Source of the DNA: Thiofaba sp049322715 | GTDB taxonomy: Bacteria > Pseudomonadota > Gammaproteobacteria > Halothiobacillales > Halothiobacillaceae | DNA length: 21,707 nt | Reading direction: 5' to 3' | Assembly: GCA_049322715.1 (NCBI GenBank) | Contig: JBMOQP010000012.1 | Span: 1 to 21,707 of the forward strand | Shown: in pieces, positions 1 through 7,415 of the stretch | How positions within the stretch are numbered: the first letter of the stretch is position 1 | Layout: every line of letters starts with the position of its first letter | Notes under the pieces: generated by a model | Seen by the model: the letters and a program-made list of their open reading frames with translations, nothing else | Told to the model about the DNA's origin: nothing | Database searches by the model: none | Program-made: the position numbers and the translations under genes

Positions 1-11
1 GGAGACATGAC

Positions 12-656
12 ATGTCCGAGACCATCGTATCCCTCCCGCGCCTCAACGAGCGCGCCCCCGAGTTCGACGCACCGACCACCTACGGCCGCAAGACCCTGAG
101 CGACTACGAGGGCAAGTGGCTGGTCCTGTTCTCCCACCCGGCAGACTTCACCCCGGTGTGCACCACCGAGTTCACCGCCTTCGCCAAGGCGCACAAGGAC
201 TTCCAAGCCATCAACTGCGAACTGCTCGGCCTGTCCATCGACAGCCACTACTCGCACATCGCCTGGGACCGCAACATCGAGGAGAAATTCGGCGTCAAGA
301 TCACCTTCCCGATCATCGCCGACCTCTCCATGAATGTCGCCAAGGCCTACGGCATGGTCCACCCGGGCGCCTCCGACACCCAGGCCGTGCGCGCCACCTT
401 CATCATCGACCCGAACGGCGTGCTGCGCGCCATGCTGTACTACCCGATGAGCAACGGCCGCTCCATCCCGGAGATCCTGCGCCTGGTCAAGGCCCTGCAG
501 ACCTCCACCGAGCATGGCGTGGCCACCCCGGAAGGCTGGCAGCCGGGCGACAAGGTCATCGTACCGCCGCCCGCCACCGCCGAGGAGGCCGAGCGCCGCT
601 TCAAGAGCGGCGAATACGAGTGCGTCGACTGGTACTTCTGCAAGAAGTCCGTCTGA
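12..656 (+). CDS. Peroxiredoxin, Prx6/archaeal TPx-like (AhpC/TSA family)
   Basis: Thiol peroxidase that reduces H2O2 and organic hydroperoxides in the cytosol. The 214-residue protein has the peroxidatic-cysteine motif PADFTPVCTTE with Cys50, followed by a typical thioredoxin-fold core (TFIIDPNGVLRAM near residues 129-141) and the long C-terminal arm of the Prx6 class. Cys204 and Cys210 in the tail (GEYECVDWYFCKK) match the spacing of the resolving cysteine pair known from archaeal Prx6-type enzymes such as Aeropyrum TPx, so a disulfide-based catalytic cycle is more likely than a pure 1-Cys one (inference). The start is supported by GGAGA at the first bases of the window, 6 nt upstream. The gene looks monocistronic: a GC hairpin and a dispersed palindrome follow. 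Its promoter lies outside the window. Confidence 0.93.
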   Translation: MSETIVSLPRLNERAPEFDAPTTYGRKTLSDYEGKWLVLFSHPADFTPVCTTEFTAFAKAHKDFQAINCELLGLSIDSHYSHIAWDRNIEEKFGVKITFPIIADLSMNVAKAYGMVHPGASDTQAVRATFIIDPNGVLRAMLYYPMSNGRSIPEILRLVKALQTSTEHGVATPEGWQPGDKVIVPPPATAEEAERRFKSGEYECVDWYFCKKSV

Positions 657-673
657 TCAGACTCCAAACCTTC

Positions 674-698
674 AGCCCCGCCCCGTGCGGGGCTTTGT
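674..698 (+). terminator. Probable intrinsic terminator of the peroxiredoxin gene
   Basis: A stem of 7 bp, AGCCCCG paired with CGGGGCT around a 7-nt loop, starts 17 bp after the peroxiredoxin stop codon. The following T tract is short (TTTGTG), so termination efficiency may be moderate. Confidence 0.5.
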
Positions 699-726
699 GC
701 ATTGATGCGAACCCGGCCTCTTTCTT

Positions 727-788
727 CCGTTCGGGCTGAGCCTGTCGAAGCCCGTGGCCACGCCCCTCGACAAGCTCGGGGCGAACGG
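727..788. repeat. Dispersed imperfect palindrome (62 bp)
   Basis: The left arm starts CCGTTCGGGCTGAGCCTGTC and the right arm, read on the other strand, starts CCGTTCGCCCCGAGCTTGTC, giving a long imperfect hairpin between the peroxiredoxin and DUF3817 genes. The core GAGCCTGTCGAAG / CTCGACAAGCTC is a repeat type I know from intergenic regions of many environmental proteobacteria. It has no coding role and lies just upstream of the DUF3817 ribosome-binding site. Confidence 0.7.
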
Positions 789-818
789 TTTACCCAACCA
801 ACGAAAAGGTGAAACCCC

Positions 819-1127
819 ATGGCTCCCTGGCCCCTTCGCCACCTCAGCATGATGACCCTCGTCGAGGGCGCATCCCTCATCGCCCTGGTCCTCATCGCCG
901 TGCCCGTGAAACACCTGGCCGGCCTGCCCATCGGCGTGCAGATCGTCGGCCCGATCCACGGCGCCCTGTTCCTGTGGACGATGGGCATGCTCGGCCTCAC
1001 CGTGCTGCGCGGCCATCTGCCCGCCCTCAAGGGCGCGGGCGTGTTCCTCGCCGCCCTGATCCCGTTCGGCGGCCTGTGGTCGCACCGCATGCTGGCGCAC
1101 TACGTCGCCACCTACGGGGCCAAGTGA
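819..1127 (+). CDS. DUF3817 domain-containing small membrane protein
   Basis: A 102-residue protein with about three hydrophobic helices. It opens with LRHLSMMTLVEGASLIALV, and the middle has a GPIHGALFLWTM segment (Gly-Pro-x-His-Gly) typical of the DUF3817 family of small integral inner-membrane proteins. The C-terminal helix reads FLAALIPFGGLWSHRMLA. Biochemical function is unknown for the family. The start is supported by an AAGGTGA ribosome-binding site 6 nt upstream of the ATG. The stop codon directly abuts the stop of the convergent apbC gene with no base in between, forming TGATCA. An alternative longer frame exists on the same strand but encodes Arg/Pro-rich shadow sequence. Confidence 0.85.
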   Translation: MAPWPLRHLSMMTLVEGASLIALVLIAVPVKHLAGLPIGVQIVGPIHGALFLWTMGMLGLTVLRGHLPALKGAGVFLAALIPFGGLWSHRMLAHYVATYGAK

Positions 1128-2246
1128 TCAGTCGTTCTTGATGACGATGGTCGGGAACTTCGTGCTGTAGTCCTTCGCCCGCTGCGCGAGCCTTGCGGCA
1201 AGCTTGCGGGCGATGTCCCGGTAGATTTTCGCGGTCGGGCTCTCGGGATTCGCCGCCACGGTCGGATTGCCCGCGTCCGCCTGCTCGCGAATCGCCCGCT
1301 CCAGCGGCAACTGCCCGAGCAGCTCCACACCGTACTCGGCCGCCATGCGCGCGCCGCCGCCCTCGCCGAAGATCGGCTCCACATGGCCGCAGTTCGAACA
1401 GACATGCAGGCTCATGTTCTCAATGATGCCGAGCACGGGCACGTCGACCCGCTCGAACATTTTCAGTCCCTTCTTCGCGTCCAGCAGGGCGATGTCCTGC
1501 GGGGTGGTGACGATCACCGCGCCCGCCACCGGCACCTTCTGCGCGAGGGTGAGCTGGATGTCGCCGGTGCCCGGCGGCATGTCGATGATCAGGTAGTCGA
1601 GGTCGTGCCAGCGGGTGTCGTTCAACAGTTGCTGGAGTGCCGAGGTGACCATCGGCCCGCGCCAGATCATCGGGTTGTCCTCGCCGACCAGGAAGCCGAT
1701 CGACATGCTCTGCAGGCCATGCGCCCTCTTCGGCTCGAGCGAACGCCCGTCCGTGCTGGTCGGCTGCTCGCCCTCGGCGCCGAGCATGCGCGGCACGCTC
1801 GGGCCATAGATGTCCGCGTCGAGGATACCGACCTTGGCACCTTCGGCCTGCAGGGCCAGCGCCAGGTTGACTGCGGTGGTGGACTTGCCCACCCCGCCCT
1901 TGCCGGAGGCCACGGCGATGATGTTGCGCACCTCGGGCATGCGCTTGAGCGTTTTCTGCACGGCGTGCGGCTCGATCTCCCAGTCCAGCGTGACCTGCGC
2001 CACCTGCACGCCCTCGACCGCGCGCACGGCCTCCTCGGCCTGCTGCCGGATGGCATCACGCACCCCGGCGGCGGGATAGCCGAGGCGCAGGTGGACGCGC
2101 ACCGTGCCGCCCTTGATCTCGACGGCATGCACCCGCTTGCCCTCGAACGGCTGGCCGAGTTCGGGATCCATCACCTGCGCGAGGGCGGCACGCACCGCCT
2201 CCTCGCTCACCGCGCTGTCTTTCTTGCCGAATCCGAACAAGGCCAT
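1128..2246 (-). CDS. apbC: Iron-sulfur cluster carrier protein ApbC / Mrp (P-loop ATPase)
   Basis: Cytosolic scaffold or carrier that binds a [4Fe-4S] cluster and delivers it to apo-proteins in an ATP-dependent way. The N-terminal part (about residues 10-90) is a MIP18/DUF59-like domain. It is followed by the deviant Walker A motif GKGGVGKS at residues 115-122, a switch region DADIYGPS, the conserved DMPPGTGD stretch near 222-229, and the Cys283-x-x-Cys286 pair (CSNC) that holds the bridging cluster. Length is 372 residues, normal for the family. I chose the ATG at 2246 (MALFGFGKK) because GGAG lies 6 nt upstream. A start two codons earlier (MSMALF) would place that GGAG directly against the ATG, and the still longer frame has no support. 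It is divergent from metG, with a palindromic repeat between them. Confidence 0.95.
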   Translation of the reverse strand: MALFGFGKKDSAVSEEAVRAALAQVMDPELGQPFEGKRVHAVEIKGGTVRVHLRLGYPAAGVRDAIRQQAEEAVRAVEGVQVAQVTLDWEIEPHAVQKTLKRMPEVRNIIAVASGKGGVGKSTTAVNLALALQAEGAKVGILDADIYGPSVPRMLGAEGEQPTSTDGRSLEPKRAHGLQSMSIGFLVGEDNPMIWRGPMVTSALQQLLNDTRWHDLDYLIIDMPPGTGDIQLTLAQKVPVAGAVIVTTPQDIALLDAKKGLKMFERVDVPVLGIIENMSLHVCSNCGHVEPIFGEGGGARMAAEYGVELLGQLPLERAIREQADAGNPTVAANPESPTAKIYRDIARKLAARLAQRAKDYSTKFPTIVIKND

Positions 2247-2299
2247 ACTCATCTCCGTGCGTAAACAGTGAACACGTGTGCCCACTCAAGATATTTCTT

Positions 2300-2371
2300 C
2301 GTCATCGCGAGGAGCGAAGCGACGTGGCGATCCATGGCACCATGGATTGCTTCGCTTCGCTCGCAATGACG
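2300..2371. repeat. Dispersed palindrome between apbC and metG (72 bp)
   Basis: The left arm begins CGTCATCGCGAGGAGCGAAG and ends with ATCCATGG. The right arm read on the other strand begins CGTCATTGCGAGCGAAGCGA and also ends AATCCATGG, so the unit folds into a long hairpin. CGTCATTGCGAG...GCAATCCATGG repeats are known as dispersed intergenic repeats in many bacteria. It sits in the shared upstream region of apbC and metG, so it may affect either leader; that is inference. Confidence 0.75.
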
Positions 2372-2462
2372 CTGAATGAAGCTGGCCAGGACTCTGAGCC
2401 CAAGGCCGATGTGATAAGGTTACAGGCTTTTCCAGCAACCCTCGACCGAGCATCAGCCTCCC

Positions 2463-4511
2463 ATGTCGCGCCGCATCCTCGTCACCTCCGCCCTGCCCTA
2501 CGCCAACGGCCCCATCCACCTGGGCCACATGGTCGAATACATCCAGACCGACGTCTGGGCGCGCTTCCAGCGCATGCGCGGCAACGAGGTGCACTACGTC
2601 TGCGCCGACGACGCGCACGGCACGCCGATCATGCTGCGCGCTCAGAACGAGGGCATCACGCCGGAGGCGCTGATCGAGCGCATTGGCAACGAGCACCGCG
2701 CAGACTTCGCCGATTTTCTCATCGGCTTCGACCACTATCACGTCACGCATTCCGAGGAAAATCGCCAGCTCGCCGAGCGGGTCTACCTCGCCCTGCGCGA
2801 CGCCGGACACATCGCCGTGCGCACCATCCGCCAGGCCTACGACCCGGTCAAGGAGATGTTCCTGCCGGACCGCTTCATCAAGGGCGAATGCCCGAAATGC
2901 GGCGCGGCCGACCAGTACGGCGACTCCTGCGAGGCCTGCGGAGCCACCTACAGCCCGACCGACCTGAAGAACCCGAAGTCCGCCATCTCCGGCGCCACGC
3001 CCATCGAACGCGAGTCCGAGCACTACTTCTTCAAGCTCGGCGACTTCGAGGCCGTGCTGAAGGAGTGGCTGGCGAGCGGCGCGGTGCAGCCTGAAATCGC
3101 CGCCAAGATGAACGAGTGGTTCGCCGCGGGTCTCCAGGACTGGGACATCTCGCGCGACGCGCCGTACTTCGGCTTCCCCATTCCCGACGCGCCGGGCAAG
3201 TACTTCTACGTCTGGCTGGACGCGCCGATCGGCTACATGGCGAGCTTCAAGGCCCTCTGCCAGTTCCTCGGCCTGGACTTCGACGACTTCTGGGGCGAGG
3301 GCAGCGCCACCGAGCTGTGGCACTTCATCGGCAAGGACATCGCCTACTTCCATACCCTGTTCTGGCCGGCGATGCTCGCGGGCAGCGGCCATCGCCTGCC
3401 GACCACCGTGCGCGCGCACGGCTTCTTGACCGTGAACGGGCAGAAGATGAGCAAGTCGCGCGGCACCTTCATCATGGCGCGCAGCTTCCTCAACCACCTC
3501 AACCCCGAGGCCCTGCGCTACTACTTCGCAGCCAAGCTCAACGGCACGGTGGAGGACATCGATCTCAACCTCGAGGACTTCATGCTGCGCGTGAACGCGG
3601 ACCTGGTCGGCAAGGTGGTCAACCTGGCCTCCCGCACCGCGGGCTTCATCGGCCGCCTGTTCGACGGCCGCCTGGCGCAGGAGCTGCACGAGCCGGCCCT
3701 ATACCACGAGTTCGTCGCCGCCGGGGACTCCATCGCCGCCGCCTACGAGGCTTCCGACACCGCCCGCGCCATGCGCGAGATCATGGCCCTGGCCGACCGC
3801 GCTAACCAGTACATCGACCAGTACAAGCCCTGGGCGCTGGCCAAGGAGGGTGGCCGGGAGGACGAGGTGCAGGCCATCTGCACCCAGGGCCTCAACCTGT
3901 TCCGCGTGCTGATGACCTACCTCAAGCCCGTCCTGCCCGGCATGGCCAGGCAGGTCGAGGCCTTCCTGCACTTTGGCGAGCTGGACTGGAACAGCCCGCA
4001 CCAGCTGATGGTTCACCACGTCATCCAGCCGTTCGAACCGCTGATGACCCGTATCGAAAAAGACAAGATCGAAGCCATGATCGAAGAGAACAAGAACACC
4101 ATGCCCGGCACCTCCGAAGCCGCTGCCCCGGCCGCCGAGGCCAAGCCCGCCATCGAGCCCGGCAAAATCGAACCTGTTGCCGAGACCATCGGCATCGAGG
4201 ACTTCGGCAAGATCGACCTGCGCATCGCGCGCATCGTCAAGGCCCAGCATGTCGAGGGCGCGGACAAGCTGCTGCAGCTCACCCTCGACATCGGCAGCGA
4301 GACCCGCAACGTGTTCGCCGGCATCAAGTCAGCCTACAAGCCGGAGGACCTGGAAGGCCGCCTGACCGTGATGGTCGCCAACCTCGCCCCGCGCAAGATG
4401 AAGTTCGGCGTCTCCGAGGGCATGGTGCTTGCAGCCTCCGGTCCTGGCGCCCCCGGGCTGTTCATCCTCAGCCCGGACGACGGAGCCCAGCCGGGGATGC
4501 GGGTCAAGTAA
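2463..4511 (+). CDS. metG: Methionine--tRNA ligase (MetRS)
   Basis: Charges tRNA-Met with methionine in the cytosol. The 682-residue class I synthetase has the HIGH-type signature HLGH at residues 19-22, a zinc-binding knuckle with Cys143, Cys146, Cys156 and Cys159 (the C-x2-C-x9-C-x2-C pattern of the E. coli type), and KMSKS at 328-332. An anticodon-binding helical domain follows, then a low-complexity Ala/Glu/Pro linker near 545-565, and a C-terminal EMAP/Trbp111-like tRNA-binding domain (about 575-682, FGKIDLRIARIVKAQHVEGADKLL) used for dimerisation. Length fits the family. The start has no clear Shine-Dalgarno, but the N-terminus SRRILVTSALPYANGP is canonical. Downstream come a family 1 repeat and a flavoprotein gene on the same strand. 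Confidence 0.97.
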   Translation: MSRRILVTSALPYANGPIHLGHMVEYIQTDVWARFQRMRGNEVHYVCADDAHGTPIMLRAQNEGITPEALIERIGNEHRADFADFLIGFDHYHVTHSEENRQLAERVYLALRDAGHIAVRTIRQAYDPVKEMFLPDRFIKGECPKCGAADQYGDSCEACGATYSPTDLKNPKSAISGATPIERESEHYFFKLGDFEAVLKEWLASGAVQPEIAAKMNEWFAAGLQDWDISRDAPYFGFPIPDAPGKYFYVWLDAPIGYMASFKALCQFLGLDFDDFWGEGSATELWHFIGKDIAYFHTLFWPAMLAGSGHRLPTTVRAHGFLTVNGQKMSKSRGTFIMARSFLNHLNPEALRYYFAAKLNGTVEDIDLNLEDFMLRVNADLVGKVVNLASRTAGFIGRLFDGRLAQELHEPALYHEFVAAGDSIAAAYEASDTARAMREIMALADRANQYIDQYKPWALAKEGGREDEVQAICTQGLNLFRVLMTYLKPVLPGMARQVEAFLHFGELDWNSPHQLMVHHVIQPFEPLMTRIEKDKIEAMIEENKNTMPGTSEAAAPAAEAKPAIEPGKIEPVAETIGIEDFGKIDLRIARIVKAQHVEGADKLLQLTLDIGSETRNVFAGIKSAYKPEDLEGRLTVMVANLAPRKMKFGVSEGMVLAASGPGAPGLFILSPDDGAQPGMRVK

Positions 4512-4530
4512 TCCTGCGCCTGCTCCCCAA

Positions 4531-4614
4531 CCCTGGTCACGCATCGAAGTCCCTTCCGACATCCCTGTCGGAAGCCCCTGCGGGGTACGGCCGTCGAGAG
4601 CCCCCACCAGGGGG
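4531..4614 (+). repeat. Structured repeat family 1, copy A (intergenic, diverged)
   Basis: It shares GCATCGAAGTCCCTT and GCCCCTGCGGGG plus CGGCCGTCGAGAGC with copies at 12100-12288 and 13312-13443. Stem 1 is CTTCCGAC (4553-4560) and GTCGGAAG (4567-4574) around the loop ATCCCT. The other copies have CTTCGGCC/GGCCGAAG here, so two base pairs changed with both partners compensated. A CCCCTGCGGGG hairpin and a final CCCCC-ACCA-GGGGG stem follow. The copy lies between metG and the flavoprotein gene and is not part of any gene. Confidence 0.75.
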
Positions 4615-4649
4615 GGGAGATCAATCCCGACTCCGATTTAAGAACTCCC

Positions 4650-5882
4650 ATGAACCACTCCGCCATCGTCATCGGCGGCGGCCCCGCCGGCCTGATGGCG
4701 GCGGAGGTGCTGGCCACAGCCGGGGTCGCGGTCGACCTGTACGACGCCATGCCCTCGGTCGGCCGCAAGTTCCTGCTCGCCGGCAAGGGCGGCATGAACA
4801 TCACCCACTCCGAACCGCTCGAGCCCTTCCTCTCCCGCTACGGCACGCGCCGCGAGCGGATCGAGCCGCTGCTGCGCGCCTTCGACCCGGACGCCCTGCG
4901 CGCCTGGATCCACGGGCTCGGCATCCCCACCTTCGTCGGCAGCTCCGGGCGCGTCTTCCCGGAAGGCATGAAGTCCGCCCCGCTTCTGCGCGCCTGGCAG
5001 CACCGCCTTCGCGAGCTTGGCGTGCGCTTCCATGTCCGCCATCGCTGGCTGGGCTGGGAGGAACACGGGACGCTGCGCTTCGCCACGCCCGACGGCGAGC
5101 TGTCTCTGCGCGCCGACGCCCTGGTGCTGGCCCTGGGCGGCGCGAGCTGGGCACGGCTCGGCTCGGACGGCGCCTGGGTTCCCTGGCTCGAGCAGAGTGG
5201 CCTGCCCGTCGCCCCGCTGCGCCCGGCCAACTGCGGCTTCGAACTCGCCTGGAGCCAGCACTTCCGCACCCGCTTCGCCGGTCAGCCGGTCAAGCCGGCG
5301 GCACTGTCGTTCACTGACGACGGGGGCACCACGCACCGCCGCCAGGGCGAGCTGATGGTGACCGAGCACGGCCTGGAAGGGGGGCTGATCTATGCCCTGT
5401 CCGCTCCCCTGCGCGAGGCGATCGACAGGCACGGACAGGCGATCATCCACCTCGATCTCGTGCCGGGGCGCACCCTCGAGCGCCTCACGGCCGACCTCGC
5501 CCGTCCGCGCGGCGCGGCCTCGCTGGCCAAGCACCTGAAGGGCCGCGCCGGCATCGAGGGAGTGAAGGCCGGCCTGCTGCGCGAGGTCCTCTCCTCAAAC
5601 GACCTCGACGACCCGACCGTGCTCGCCCGCACCCTCAAGGCCCTCCCCCTGACCCTGACCGCCACCCGCCCGATCGACGAGGCGATCAGCAGCGCGGGCG
5701 GGGTCATGTTCGAGGCCCTCGACGAGCACCTGATGCTGCGCGACATGCCCGGGGTTTTCTGCGCCGGCGAGATGCTGGACTGGGAGGCGCCGACCGGCGG
5801 CTACCTGCTCACGGCCTGCTTCGCGAGCGGCCGCGCGGCGGGACTGGGCGCCTTGCAATGGCTCAACGCTCTCAAGGCATGA
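4650..5882 (+). CDS. FAD/NAD(P)-dependent oxidoreductase, BaiN/HI0933-like (PP_4765-type flavoprotein)
   Basis: A 410-residue flavoprotein. The N-terminal FAD-binding fold is plain: VIGGGPAGLMAAEVL at residues 7-21 (GxGxxG variant GGGPAG), an acidic end of beta-2 (VDLYDA), and the family signature GRKFLLAGKGGMNITHSE at about 38-55. A second dinucleotide-contact motif is ALVLALGGASWARLGSDG, and the C-terminal FAD segment is GVFCAGEMLDWEAPTGGYLLTACFASG. These fit the HI0933/BaiN-like family, subgroup of the Pseudomonas PP_4765 flavoprotein. The physiological substrate is unknown; the BaiN bile-acid role should not be transferred. The start has no strong ribosome-binding site, but the FAD motif begins immediately after it. 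It converges with the rnf operon across a family 2 repeat. Confidence 0.9.
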   Translation: MNHSAIVIGGGPAGLMAAEVLATAGVAVDLYDAMPSVGRKFLLAGKGGMNITHSEPLEPFLSRYGTRRERIEPLLRAFDPDALRAWIHGLGIPTFVGSSGRVFPEGMKSAPLLRAWQHRLRELGVRFHVRHRWLGWEEHGTLRFATPDGELSLRADALVLALGGASWARLGSDGAWVPWLEQSGLPVAPLRPANCGFELAWSQHFRTRFAGQPVKPAALSFTDDGGTTHRRQGELMVTEHGLEGGLIYALSAPLREAIDRHGQAIIHLDLVPGRTLERLTADLARPRGAASLAKHLKGRAGIEGVKAGLLREVLSSNDLDDPTVLARTLKALPLTLTATRPIDEAISSAGGVMFEALDEHLMLRDMPGVFCAGEMLDWEAPTGGYLLTACFASGRAAGLGALQWLNALKA

Positions 5883-5950
5883 TCTACACGTTGAACTAGA
5901 CTTGAACTAGTCCCGCAGCAGACGCGGGTTGCTGGGCAAGCTCAGCGCCC

Positions 5951-6104
5951 TAGGGAAATGAAAAAATCCATCCATGGATTTTTTTCAGCTCGGCACACCG
6001 CGAAGTGAATTCGCGGTGGCCTCCGCGAATCAAGGGCTTACGCCCTTGCTTGCGCCGGGGCCTCCATGCCCCGGACAGGAAACGCTGAGTTTTTCAGCGT
6101 TTCC
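5951..6104 (+). repeat. MITE-like structured repeat family 2, copy 1 (3' end of rnf operon)
   Basis: About 154 bp, roughly nine bases in ten identical by eye to 11356-11511 in the same orientation. Hairpins in order: AAAAAATCC-ATCCAT-GGATTTTTT at 5961-5984; CACCGCGAA-GTGAA-TTCGCGGTG at 5996-6018; AAGGGC-TTAC-GCCCTT; CCGGGGC-CTCCAT-GCCCCGG; and GGAAACGCTGA-GTTTT-TCAGCGTTTCC at 6078-6104. Relative to the other copy the left end lacks three bases (CTG), which degrades its terminal inverted repeat. The last hairpin contains the rnfE stop codon. Its A/T-rich first stem could serve as a terminator for both rnf and the converging flavoprotein gene (inference). Confidence 0.8.
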
Positions 6105-6798
6105 CTGGGCGCTGGTCGATGGCGTTCTTCAGCGCCACCAGCAGGGCCAGGCCGATGAACGCCCCGGGCGGCAGGATGGCGAGCAGGAAGCCGTGGTATT
6201 CGGGGATGACCTGCACGATCAGCGAGCGCCCCCATTCGCCGAACATCAGGTGCGCATTGGCCAGGATGGTGCCCTGCCCAAGCACCTCGCGCAGCATGCC
6301 GAGCGCGACCAGCACCAGGGCGAAGCCTGCCCCCATCATCAGCCCGTCCCATGCCGCCCGGCCGAGGTCGTGGCGGGAGGCGAAGCCCTCCGCGCGGGCG
6401 ATGATGATGCAGTTGGTAACGATCAGCGGGATGAAGATGCCGAGCACGATGTAGAGACCGTGCAGCCAGGCGTTCATCGCCAGCTCGATCGCCGTCACCA
6501 CGGATGCGATCACCAGCACGAACACAGGCAGGCGTACCTCCGGCCGCACCCAGTGACGGATCAGCGACACCAGGGTGTTGCTCACCACCAGGGTCAGCAG
6601 GGTGGCCAGCCCCAGGCCGAGCGCGTTGACGGTGTTGTTGGAGATGGCGAGCAGCGGGCACAGTCCGAGCACCTGGACCAGCGCCGGATTGTTGCGCCAC
6701 AGGCCGTCCACGGCCAGCTGGCCGAGCGCGGGCCCACTCGGGGCTGGCCTGACGATCTCGTCGGTGGTCACGTTGGTAGTGGTGGCGGTCGTGCTCAC
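6094..6798 (-). CDS. rnfE: Electron transport complex subunit RnfE
   Basis: Integral membrane subunit of the Rnf complex, which couples electron transfer between ferredoxin and NADH to ion movement. The core NPALVQVLGLCPLLAISNN and GIFIPLIVTNCIIIARAEGFAS is diagnostic of RnfE, with about six hydrophobic helices. I place the start at a GTG at 6798, giving 234 residues: AGGAG lies 8 nt upstream, and the GTGA overlaps the rnfG stop by 4 bp. The upstream extension of the open frame is charged Arg/His-rich shadow sequence. The last codons (GKR) and the TGA stop lie inside the terminal hairpin of repeat family 2, so the natural C-terminus has probably been rewritten by the insertion (inference). 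It is the last gene of the operon; no nth gene follows, unlike in E. coli. Confidence 0.95.
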   Translation of the reverse strand: MSTTATTTNVTTDEIVRPAPSGPALGQLAVDGLWRNNPALVQVLGLCPLLAISNNTVNALGLGLATLLTLVVSNTLVSLIRHWVRPEVRLPVFVLVIASVVTAIELAMNAWLHGLYIVLGIFIPLIVTNCIIIARAEGFASRHDLGRAAWDGLMMGAGFALVLVALGMLREVLGQGTILANAHLMFGEWGRSLIVQVIPEYHGFLLAILPPGAFIGLALLVALKNAIDQRPGKR

Positions 6799-7415
6799 GG
6801 CCGATTCTCCTCGAGCAACTCTGCCCGGTGGGCCTCGAAATAAGTCAGGGTGTCGCGCACGGCGGTGACCACCGCGCGCGGGGTGATGGTGGCGCCGGTG
6901 AACTGGTCGAACGCTCCGCCGTCCTTCTTCACCGCCCACCCCTTCGCGCCGGGATCGGCCAGGGTCTTGCCCACGAAGGCGTGGATCCAGCCGGACTTCT
7001 CGACCTCGATCGGGTCACCCAGTCCCGGGGTTTCCTTGTGCGCTGTCACCCGCACCCCGCTGACCTGCCCATTCCTGTCCACCCCGACGAGCAGCTGGAT
7101 GCCGCCGCTGTACCCCTTCGGGGCGACCACCGCAAAGGCCAGCCCATGCACCATGCCGGCCTTGCGCGCCACATACAGTGTGGCCGGCCCCTTGCCCCCC
7201 AGCAGCGGGTCAACCGCAAGCATGCGCACCTCACCGGCAGGATCGTTGTCGTAGCCAGGGGGAAGCACGGCGGCCAGTCGCTGGCCGAGCGCCGCGCGCG
7301 CCTTCTCGGCGATGACAGGTGCCGTCTGACCGTGCATGAAGGCGACGATGCCCACGCCGAGAATGGCGAACACTGCCAGCACGACGGCAGTCAGGACGAT
7401 CTGGGTGCGATTCAT
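6795..7415 (-). CDS. rnfG: Electron transport complex subunit RnfG
   Basis: A membrane-anchored periplasmic flavoprotein subunit of Rnf. It has one N-terminal membrane helix (residues about 5-27) and then an FMN-binding domain. The covalent flavin attachment site is TGAT at residues 173-176, with Thr176 expected to carry FMN through a phosphoester bond, as established for NqrC/RnfG proteins. At 206 residues the length is normal. The ATG overlaps the rnfD stop in an ATGA, and its own stop overlaps the rnfE GTG start, so translational coupling on both sides is likely. Attachment of FMN needs the transferase ApbE, whose gene is not in this window. Confidence 0.95.
   Translation of the reverse strand: MNRTQIVLTAVVLAVFAILGVGIVAFMHGQTAPVIAEKARAALGQRLAAVLPPGYDNDPAGEVRMLAVDPLLGGKGPATLYVARKAGMVHGLAFAVVAPKGYSGGIQLLVGVDRNGQVSGVRVTAHKETPGLGDPIEVEKSGWIHAFVGKTLADPGAKGWAVKKDGGAFDQFTGATITPRAVVTAVRDTLTYFEAHRAELLEENRP

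Noticed and set aside
2286..3689. A 467-codon open frame on the minus strand opposite metG
   Set aside because: It lies antisense to conserved MetRS motifs and runs through the upstream palindrome; no family features.
5974..6843. A 289-codon frame starting in repeat family 2 and running opposite rnfE
   Set aside because: The first part is repeat DNA and the rest is antisense to rnfE; a similar short frame arises from copy 2 at 11189-11515 for the same reason.
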